Source of the DNA: Bacteroidota bacterium | GTDB lineage: Bacteria; Bacteroidota; Rhodothermia; Balneolales; HLUCCA01 | Reading direction: 5' to 3' | DNA length: 6,312 nt | Assembly: GCA_003448835.1 (NCBI GenBank) | Contig: DLXM01000126.1 | Location: 1 to 6,312, forward strand | Shown: positions 1 through 5,453 of the stretch, piece by piece | Numbering within the stretch: the first letter of the stretch is position 1 | Layout: every line of letters begins with the position of its first letter | Program-made: the position numbers and the translations under genes | The notes under the pieces: generated by a model | The model's input: only the letters and a program-made list of their open reading frames with translations | Database searches by the model: none | Told to the model about the DNA's origin: nothing

Positions 1-513
1 ATCGAGTGGATGATGAAAAGTTATCAACGTGCGTATGGATTGGACTTCGTGGCATTCAGATATTTCAACGCCTGCGGTGCTGATAGCCAACGCCGACATG
101 GTCAGAAGAGTGGAGCCACGCATATCATTGCTCGTGTACTAGAAAGCATACGTGATGATCGAGAATTCGTGCTCAATGGCGATGATTACCCTACGACCGA
201 CGGGACTTGTGTTCGCGATTACATACACGTAGAGGACATCGCCGATGCACATATCATGGCTGTAGATCGCAGAATGGCCAGCGATGTGTTTAATCTGGGT
301 ACCAAGTCGGGCATCAGCAATCGAGAAATCGTCGCTGCTGCAGAAAAGATTACTGGTAAAAAACTAAAAATCTGTGTTGGTCCCCGTCGGGAAGGAGATC
401 CTGCTATGCTGACAGCATCTGCTGATCGATGGAATAAAATTTCTGGGTGGAATCCTCGATTTGGTCTCGAAGACATAATCGAACATGCTTGGAAATGGTA
501 TGTTCGAAATTGA
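1..513 (+). CDS. galE: UDP-glucose 4-epimerase, C-terminal part (5' end outside window)
   Basis: The enzyme interconverts UDP-glucose and UDP-galactose (or the N-acetyl forms) using bound NAD, and supplies sugar nucleotides for surface glycans in the cytoplasm. The frame is open from base 1, so the gene starts upstream; the ATG at position 10 is only an internal methionine. The 170 visible residues are the substrate-binding half of an extended short-chain dehydrogenase. RYFNACGAD (residues 20-28) is the GalE signature after the catalytic Tyr-x3-Lys, which lies outside. YPTTDGTCVRDYIHV (63-77) and GPRREGDPA (127-135) are highly typical of GalE, and the C-terminal W-rich helix is present and ends normally. 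The NAD-binding Rossmann part cannot be checked. It overlaps the start of the next gene. By rough hand count of a few lines it is more G+C-rich (about 45-50%) than the genes that follow. Other UDP-sugar epimerases are less likely given the DGTCVRDYIHV block. Confidence 0.93.
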   Translation: MEWMMKSYQRAYGLDFVAFRYFNACGADSQRRHGQKSGATHIIARVLESIRDDREFVLNGDDYPTTDGTCVRDYIHVEDIADAHIMAVDRRMASDVFNLGTKSGISNREIVAAAEKITGKKLKICVGPRREGDPAMLTASADRWNKISGWNPRFGLEDIIEHAWKWYVRN

Positions 514-1489
514 AGACTTGGTTAAAAATCATGGGTGGATCTATATTAGTCGGCCCTGGGACAAAACAATATGGATTTCCGACAATCTAGAACTAAACAC
601 AGATTTTTTACTCAATCATAAAGCCCAGAAATCAAAATTAATAGTTGACATGAGTATCGAGCATTGGGGCGGAACTCAATCTCAATGTATCGATATGGTC
701 TATAAATTACTAAATCAATATTTTGATGATTTTATCTTACTGAGTCATAGTCCAATCGATCATTTGCGGCTCCCGAATCTTTTATTTTTTCCTTATTGGT
801 ATTATAGAACTATATCACGATTTCATTCAGACACAGTCAACGATCTTCCTAAAAGATATAAAGTATCTTGTCTTAATGGATTCCCTAAATTCCACAGGAT
901 CGCTAATTTCCGATATCTAGTTGATAAACCGTACAAAGAAGATATTTTTAAAAAAATACACAGAGATGGGAGGAAATCTTGCAGCAGACCGGATGATTAT
1001 ACACTATCTGAAGATTTAATGAATTGGTGGAAGGAATATTCTGAGTCAATCGAATATACTCGTGATAATTTAACAAATATTTGGAATCACAAAATCGACG
1101 GATCTTTCCCGGCATTCAGTGATAGTTACATTAACTTAGTCGCCGAAACATCGGTACTGCCAGAAGTTTTTGTCACTGAAAAAACATGGAAAGCTGTTGC
1201 CAGCGGGCAGTTATTTGTAATTTTTGGTAACTGTCACACTGTAGATCTTTTAAAAGATCTAGGGGTGGATGTATTTGATGATATAATCGATCATCGCTAT
1301 TATGATCAAGAACCAGACTGGCTCCGGAGATTAGAAAAGTTACACAAGGTATTAGACGATCTAGTCGCCAAAGATCTATATAAAATATGGGCCCAAACTT
1401 ATCCTCGTCGACTAGCAAATCAAAATAAATTTTTTGCTGGCGATTTTGGTAACACGTACAAAACACAACTGGTAAATAGATTATCTTGA
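500..1489 (+). CDS. Putative glycosyltransferase (GT10/fucosyltransferase-like C-terminal half)
   Basis: Its probable role is transfer of a sugar onto a glycan, but this is an inference from the C-terminal part only. EVFVTEKTWKAVASGQLF (about residues 222-239 counting from the ATG at 500) resembles the 'TEK-x-x-A-x-x-G' nucleotide-sugar-binding motif of GT10-type transferases, and is followed by FGN and by an LKDLGVDVFDDIIDH segment of the kind seen in many phage and marine hypothetical proteins. The N-terminal ~200 residues (rich in W, Y, D and H) match nothing I recognise. No signal peptide or membrane segment is visible, so it is probably cytoplasmic. The start is uncertain: the ATG at 500 has GGAA five bases upstream, whereas an in-frame ATG at 485 would add five residues but has only a distant GAAG. 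Either start overlaps galE in another frame. The stop overlaps the next start (TTGA). A rough hand count of sampled lines gives about 35% G+C, lower than galE. Confidence 0.6.
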   Translation: MFEIEDLVKNHGWIYISRPWDKTIWISDNLELNTDFLLNHKAQKSKLIVDMSIEHWGGTQSQCIDMVYKLLNQYFDDFILLSHSPIDHLRLPNLLFFPYWYYRTISRFHSDTVNDLPKRYKVSCLNGFPKFHRIANFRYLVDKPYKEDIFKKIHRDGRKSCSRPDDYTLSEDLMNWWKEYSESIEYTRDNLTNIWNHKIDGSFPAFSDSYINLVAETSVLPEVFVTEKTWKAVASGQLFVIFGNCHTVDLLKDLGVDVFDDIIDHRYYDQEPDWLRRLEKLHKVLDDLVAKDLYKIWAQTYPRRLANQNKFFAGDFGNTYKTQLVNRLS

Positions 1490-2391
1490 AACACCATCTC
1501 TCGAATCTTAAATCATTACCGTTTGGCGGAGCATCGTGTGTGATCGACGAGGAGTTATCCAACGTTGTTACACAAGCTATCATCGCTTCTGCCAGCACTT
1601 GTTTGTCCGATGACAAAATACAAGAAAAGTTCTTGCAAGAATATTTCAAGTGGATAATGTCCACAAAAACTAATAGATTTAAAAATTTAGAAAATTTTTC
1701 CCAACTAAGCTACAGCAATGGAACCACAGAAGGTTTTGATAAATTTTATATCAATAACAGCGCCCGTCGATTCCGTGTATTCCGCGGCGAATACATGTAT
1801 CACGGAGCCACGTGGAAACTAGGTCATCCCAATTGGAGATATATCGAAGATGCTCCATTAGAATCTAGAGATGCTGTTATTGTGAGCATGCCATTCAGTG
1901 ATACCGGAAAAGTGCATCCGCGATTAAATGAAATGCTAGATCAATGTTTAAAACTTGGTGTTCCTGTGTTGATAGACTGTGCGTTCGTCGGTATTTGCGG
2001 AAACGTAGAATTCGATTTTGGACATCCGGCCATAACCGATGTCACATTCAGTCTCAGCAAGACTTTTCCGGTCGCTAACCTACGTATAGGTATGAGATGC
2101 CGGAGAGAAGACAACGATGATGGTTTGTTTATCCATCAAAAGACCAATTATAATAATCGTTTGGGAGCCGCCGTTGGCATCTACTTGATAGAACGATACT
2201 CTGTGGATTATAATTTTGAAAAATACCGAGCACAACAGATAGAATTTTGCAAACAACTAGAAGTTGTGCCCAGCGATTCAGTGATTTTCGGATTAGGGGG
2301 AGAATCTTGGAAATCTTATAATCGGGGAACCAACACCAACCGATTATGTTTTTCTAAATGGTTTAACCAGAAAGATTTACTAAAAAAATGA
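1486..2391 (+). CDS. Short fold-type I PLP-dependent enzyme, aminotransferase class I/II-like
   Basis: The protein has the landmarks of class I/II aminotransferases. SNGTTEG (residues 77-83) corresponds to the phosphate-binding turn, LIDCAF (162-167) carries the Asp that contacts the pyridine nitrogen, SLSKTFPVANLRIG (189-202) carries the Schiff-base lysine K192, and NRLCFS (285-290) could supply the C-terminal substrate-carboxylate arginine R286. The family would transfer an amino group between an amino acid and a keto acid or keto-sugar; the substrate cannot be told. It is not of the DegT/ArnB sugar-aminotransferase type by motif. At 301 residues it is clearly shorter than the usual 350-400, with little of the N-terminal arm and a trimmed C-terminal small domain. 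The start is a TTG whose last two bases begin the upstream TGA, a classic coupled junction without a clear Shine-Dalgarno; a GTG at 1540 is an alternative. The stop overlaps the next ATG (ATGA). Confidence 0.8.
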   Translation: MKHHLSNLKSLPFGGASCVIDEELSNVVTQAIIASASTCLSDDKIQEKFLQEYFKWIMSTKTNRFKNLENFSQLSYSNGTTEGFDKFYINNSARRFRVFRGEYMYHGATWKLGHPNWRYIEDAPLESRDAVIVSMPFSDTGKVHPRLNEMLDQCLKLGVPVLIDCAFVGICGNVEFDFGHPAITDVTFSLSKTFPVANLRIGMRCRREDNDDGLFIHQKTNYNNRLGAAVGIYLIERYSVDYNFEKYRAQQIEFCKQLEVVPSDSVIFGLGGESWKSYNRGTNTNRLCFSKWFNQKDLLKK

Positions 2392-3119
2392 TTGATATAG
2401 AACTTATAACCAGCAAATATCACCCCAAAGATTATGCCATCGATTACAGTCACGGGACTCCTGTTCCCTGGCTGACATTTGACGATTTCCTGCCAGACGA
2501 TCTATTACAAAAAGTGCAAGAAGAAATAAACGCCATACCATCTCACCTCTGGAGTAACTTTACTCGAGCCGGTAGTAGGATGAAAGAATGCAATAATCTA
2601 AAATTCGCTCCGACTATCCGAGAGTTGGCTTTGAATTTTAATAGTCATGAATTCGTGACGTGGTTAGAAGGCATGACCGGTATTGAAAAAATAGTGCCAG
2701 ACCCCCATTTCATTGGTGCAGGACTTATGCGCTGTTATCAAGGTGATAGTTTAAAACTACACACAGATTTCAACTGGAACGAGCAGTTACATCTCAATCG
2801 TTGTCTCAGCATGATTCTATACATCAGTCCTGAGTGGAACGAATCATGGGAGGGATCATTGGAATTCTGGAACTTTGATAAAACTGAATGTTTGCATCGC
2901 ATCGAACCCAAACCCAATAGACTATTGATATGGAATTACGATGAAAGATTGATACATGGGCATCCAAATTCTATATCGTCCCCGGAACATATCAGCAGAG
3001 ATGGATTGAGGATGTTTTATTTTCGTAGCAATGCTACACCCATCAACCCCCCTCACCGTAGTTTGTATTGGTTCGACGACGTCCAAAAAATGCCATACGA
3101 TCGAAAAGAAAATCAATGA
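2388..3119 (+). CDS. 2-oxoglutarate/Fe(II)-dependent oxygenase (prolyl-4-hydroxylase-like fold)
   Basis: This cytosolic non-haem iron dioxygenase should couple oxidative decarboxylation of 2-oxoglutarate to hydroxylation of an unknown substrate. The iron-binding triad is visible: H125 and D127 in KLHTDFNW, and H190 in LIHGHPNS. R204, in SRDGLRMFYF, is in the place of the arginine that binds the 2-oxoglutarate carboxylate. The core strands LNRCLSMILYIS and WEGSLEFWN between the triad members are typical of the 2OG-FeII_Oxy_3 type often found in cyanophages and other aquatic phages. The length of 243 residues is normal. The ATG overlaps the upstream TGA, and its own TGA overlaps the next ATG, so translation is coupled on both sides with only A-rich sequence ahead of the start. 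The setting beside a ligase and an acyltransferase suggests that the substrate is an acyl group, amino acid or sugar, but that is inference. Confidence 0.88.
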   Translation: MIDIELITSKYHPKDYAIDYSHGTPVPWLTFDDFLPDDLLQKVQEEINAIPSHLWSNFTRAGSRMKECNNLKFAPTIRELALNFNSHEFVTWLEGMTGIEKIVPDPHFIGAGLMRCYQGDSLKLHTDFNWNEQLHLNRCLSMILYISPEWNESWEGSLEFWNFDKTECLHRIEPKPNRLLIWNYDERLIHGHPNSISSPEHISRDGLRMFYFRSNATPINPPHRSLYWFDDVQKMPYDRKENQ

Positions 3120-3748
3120 GTTATAAAATTCTTCATGACACCGGAAAACCCACTTGTTTTATCGGAGATAGTTATGCTATAAAGAGCATTATTAAAATAA
3201 TGTCTCATCTAGAAATCGAACAAGTAAGTTTAGAGGAAGCACTTACTAAGGATAAAAATTGGTGGGACGCTCGGCAGTTTTTCCATGCTAGCACGCAGGT
3301 GGCTTTTCGGAAATCATTGGTTGAAAAATGTCAAGAATTTAATCCTTGTTGGATTTCATTTGTCAGCGACACAAATGTCATTGACAGTAAGGTAACCATT
3401 GGAAAAAATGTTTTAGTAAATCAATTCAATCACTTATACGGACCGGCCATCATTGAGGACCATTCGATAATTACTAGTTTTTGTCAAATTAGTCACCTGG
3501 TATTGATTAAAGAATTCAATTATATTTCTCCTTACAGTTATCTTTGTTTCACCGAGTTAGGAAAAGGTAACTGTCTAGCGACCAGGAGCGTATTTTTAGG
3601 AAAATCAATGGATTCTCCATTGGTCACGGCAGATTGGTGTAATTTTATAGTAAACAGCACCGTGACTAAAAGTGTACGTCAGACTGGAACATACTTTGGC
3701 AACCGAATGATCGATAATAAATGTAGTCTGGAGTCTAAGATTCTATAA
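3116..3748 (+). CDS. NeuD/PglD-like acyltransferase (left-handed beta-helix, hexapeptide repeats)
   Basis: The family transfers an acetyl or other acyl group from its CoA thioester to a sugar amine or hydroxyl, as in bacillosamine or sialic acid modification. The N-terminus has a small substrate-binding domain (PTCFIGDSYAI, residues 12-22). From about residue 80 on there are imperfect hexapeptide turns (SKVTIGKNVLVNQ, PAIIEDHSIITSF). CQISHLVLIKEFNYISP (123-139) places H127 where PglD/NeuD enzymes have the catalytic histidine. The repeats are degenerate: several isoleucine/glycine positions are replaced, and the terminal GAGAVV-type coil is absent. I chose the ATG at 3116 because it overlaps the upstream TGA as ATGA, like its neighbours. 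A longer frame from 3068 would overlap the oxygenase by 52 bases and begin with a very basic stretch out of keeping with the family. The substrate is unknown; the ligase two genes downstream could make its acyl donor. Confidence 0.72.
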   Translation: MSYKILHDTGKPTCFIGDSYAIKSIIKIMSHLEIEQVSLEEALTKDKNWWDARQFFHASTQVAFRKSLVEKCQEFNPCWISFVSDTNVIDSKVTIGKNVLVNQFNHLYGPAIIEDHSIITSFCQISHLVLIKEFNYISPYSYLCFTELGKGNCLATRSVFLGKSMDSPLVTADWCNFIVNSTVTKSVRQTGTYFGNRMIDNKCSLESKIL

Positions 3749-3772
3749 GTAATCATATCAAAAATTTTTATC

Positions 3773-3777
3773 AAGGA
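3773..3777 (+). promoter_or_regulatory. Ribosome binding site (AAGGA) of the DUF2061-like gene
   Basis: AAGGA lies ten bases before the ATG at 3788, within the only gap (39 bases) inside the cassette. It lets this gene initiate on its own, unlike the preceding genes, which depend on overlapping stop/start codons. Confidence 0.65.
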
Positions 3778-3787
3778 CAAAACAATA

Positions 3788-4231
3788 ATGATTAAGTTTT
3801 ACGAAGGGCACGGTCGTACGTTGGCCAAAGTGATTTCCTGGAGAGTTTTATTAACCATAAGTCATATCTTAAATGGTTTTTTTGCTACTGGAAACTGGGT
3901 AGTGGGGTTTCAAATTGCTGGGACTGCAGCTATCATAAACTCATTTTTGTTTTGGATCCACGAAAGAGGATGGAATATTTTTCAATGGAATCGGAATGTG
4001 TCCCAAAATTTAATATTCTCCGAGGGCAATACCAGATCATTGAGTAAAATCATCACATGGAGAATATTGATAACTGGTAGTAATTTTTTAATACCATTCA
4101 TTCTTACCGGATCGTTGGGATCGGCCGTTTTATTTGCCGGATTGGCCACAGTGATCAATATGTTTCTTTTTTGGTCTCATGAAAGAATATGGAACTTTTT
4201 AAAATGGAAAAAAACAGTTAAAGAGTCATAA
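3788..4231 (+). CDS. Small membrane protein with two tandem DUF2061-like repeats
   Basis: The function is unknown. The 147 residues are two copies of one unit. Repeat 1 (about residues 6-70) and repeat 2 (about 79-141) share EG-x-x-R-(T/S)-L-(A/S)-K-(V/I)-I-(S/T)-WR at the start, a hydrophobic stretch ending in a (T)G turn, a second hydrophobic stretch with (I/V)IN-x-FLFW, and then HER-x-WN ending in (Q/K)W. Each unit holds two probable transmembrane helices, giving four in all, so it should sit in the inner membrane with the basic R/K ends in the cytoplasm. This R-S-L-K-x-x-x-WR ... HE-x-x-W pattern is that of DUF2061 (PF09834), a bacterial family of unknown role usually present as one or two copies. 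Its stop shares one base with the ligase start. Placement within a glycan or acyl cassette hints at an envelope role, which is not shown by the sequence. Confidence 0.85.
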   Translation: MIKFYEGHGRTLAKVISWRVLLTISHILNGFFATGNWVVGFQIAGTAAIINSFLFWIHERGWNIFQWNRNVSQNLIFSEGNTRSLSKIITWRILITGSNFLIPFILTGSLGSAVLFAGLATVINMFLFWSHERIWNFLKWKKTVKES

Positions 4232-5316
4232 TGAAGCGATTGTTATTGTGTACTACGCATCCGGAAAAGTATCTCCACTATCTGGATACCTATAGTTTGG
4301 TTATGATAAGTCCTAAATTAGACTATAAAAGAAAACAGGACTTGATTGCCCAGAGTAATTGTAGTATTTTTATCACCGATGACGGAATTTACGATAATAG
4401 CGAAGGTTTAGAATATGATAATGAAGCATTGGTGATGTCCACTAGCGGCACCGACGGACTACCGAAATTTCATTGTTTTACTCGGGCGCAGTTGGACTTA
4501 AAGATCGAATCTATTATTAAATGGTTTGATATTACCAGTAAAGATCATTACGTAAGTGTCATGCCGTTATGGCACGTAGCTGGATTGGGTATATATCTTG
4601 CTTGTTTAAAAGTTGGCGCTAAGGTAAGTGTAGTTGACATTCAAAATCTCAAAAAAATTCCCGAGATGGATCCTAGTTTTTTAGTTGGGAGTCCTAGTGT
4701 ACTCAGGGTTTTATCTAACTTTAATTGGAAGAATCTGAGATTTGTAAGGTCAACAACTGAACCTTTACCAATTGATTTGTATTGGCATTTTCTAAACAGA
4801 TTTCAAGCTCCTATAATTGAAAACCATGGCATGACAGAAGCATTGGGGATATGTCTGAGTAACCCTCTTTATGGTGAGCAAAGACCGGGGACAGTTGGTC
4901 TACCAGTCGATGTAGAAATTAATTTAACAAACAATGTTTTGAGTCTCAAAGGTCCGACATTCAGTGTTTCGGACTGGGTGGACACTGGTGATCTGGCCGA
5001 ATATGATGAAAAAGGATATGTCCGAATACTGGGTCGCAAAAAAGAAATGATCATCATCAAAGGTAATAAATTTTTTCCTTCGTTGATAGAAAATCAAGTT
5101 TTAGAAACTGTTCCGGGGATTAAAAATATTGCGGTATTTGGTGACGACACTATCAATGTGGTATATGAAGGTGACCCGGATCGAACATTATTAATAAACA
5201 CTTTACGTATGGTATGTCAGAATTACAAACCTAAAAATGTTTTACAAGTCGACTCGATACCTTTATCAGATAATGGTAAAATATCTAGAAGTCTGTTAAA
5301 AAAAATATATTTGTAA
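4231..5316 (+). CDS. Compact AMP-forming acyl-CoA synthetase / acyl-adenylating enzyme (ANL superfamily)
   Basis: The enzyme should activate a carboxylic acid with ATP to an acyl-adenylate and probably pass it to CoA. The ANL core motifs occur in order: STSGTDGLPK (70-79, P-loop A3), HGMTEA (199-204, A5), DTGDL (251-255, A7, ribose-binding Asp254), GRKKEMIIIKGNKFFP (268-283, A8 hinge), and PLSDNGKISR (344-353, A10) with the catalytic lysine K350. All key residues look intact, so it is probably active. At 361 residues it is far shorter than MenE (about 450) or acyl-CoA ligases (500-600). The P-loop begins only 70 residues in, so most of the N-terminal subdomain that normally precedes it is missing. 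The ATG shares a base with the upstream stop (TAATG) and has AAGAG five bases before it. It ends in a TAA TAG double stop. It may supply the acyltransferase encoded at 3116; the acid is unknown. Confidence 0.88.
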   Translation: MKRLLLCTTHPEKYLHYLDTYSLVMISPKLDYKRKQDLIAQSNCSIFITDDGIYDNSEGLEYDNEALVMSTSGTDGLPKFHCFTRAQLDLKIESIIKWFDITSKDHYVSVMPLWHVAGLGIYLACLKVGAKVSVVDIQNLKKIPEMDPSFLVGSPSVLRVLSNFNWKNLRFVRSTTEPLPIDLYWHFLNRFQAPIIENHGMTEALGICLSNPLYGEQRPGTVGLPVDVEINLTNNVLSLKGPTFSVSDWVDTGDLAEYDEKGYVRILGRKKEMIIIKGNKFFPSLIENQVLETVPGIKNIAVFGDDTINVVYEGDPDRTLLINTLRMVCQNYKPKNVLQVDSIPLSDNGKISRSLLKKIYL

Positions 5317-5379
5317 TAGTCATTTAGAATTTGACCTATCATGATGATCTGAACAACATGTTTAAATTTCGATATAGGC

Positions 5380-5408
5380 TTGACTTCGTCTAAATATCAT
5401 CTTACAAT
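5380..5408 (+). promoter_or_regulatory. Sigma-70-type promoter ahead of the HNH-like/FolE frame
   Basis: TTGACT (5380-5385) and TACAAT (5403-5408) match the -35 and -10 consensus at five of six positions each and are separated by exactly 17 bases. This predicts a start near 5415 and a leader of about 39 bases. It lies in the only sizeable non-coding stretch (5317-5453) and separates the folE unit from the upstream cassette. No convincing terminator is visible between them, so read-through is possible. Confidence 0.7.
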
Positions 5409-5443
5409 AGCAACAAGACTGGTCATCCTCGACCCTATAACTC

Positions 5444-5447
5444 GGAG
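5444..5447 (+). promoter_or_regulatory. Ribosome binding site (GGAG) fixing the start at 5454
   Basis: GGAG lies six bases before the ATG at 5454, and an in-frame TAA (5451-5453) touches that ATG, so no longer form is possible and this start is well supported. It means that the homing-endonuclease-like part is translated first and leads into FolE. Confidence 0.75.
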
Positions 5448-5453
5448 AAATAA

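Noticed and set aside
219..476. Minus-strand open frame of 85 codons within galE
   Set aside because: It is antisense to a strongly supported gene, has no family resemblance and sits in a low-complexity serine/arginine/proline-rich translation typical of shadow frames.
1173..1664. Minus-strand open frame of 163 codons across the glycosyltransferase/PLP junction
   Set aside because: It spans two coupled plus-strand genes with recognisable motifs, and its translation resembles nothing.
3068..3115. Upstream start for the acyltransferase at 3068
   Set aside because: It would add 16 very basic residues and a 52-base overlap; the ATGA overlap at 3116 fits the pattern of the neighbouring junctions.
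2922..3116. Minus-strand open frame of 64 codons inside the oxygenase
   Set aside because: It is a short antisense shadow of a gene with an intact catalytic triad.
3744..3751. TATAAGTA resembling a T4-type late promoter (TATAAATA) before the DUF2061-like gene
   Set aside because: It has one mismatch to a short A/T motif in A/T-rich DNA and overlaps the acyltransferase stop codon; without a genome-wide count it is not distinguishable from chance.
4869..5060. Minus-strand open frame of 63 codons inside the ligase
   Set aside because: It is antisense to the A7/A8 motif region of the ligase and has no recognisable content.
5331..5359. Second promoter with TTGACC at 5331
   Set aside because: The matching -10 position reads CAACAT, a poor hexamer, and the element at 5380 is much better.
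5421..5434. GGTC-6-GACC hairpin in the folE leader
   Set aside because: A four-base stem with no extension and no U-run is too weak for a terminator or regulatory structure.
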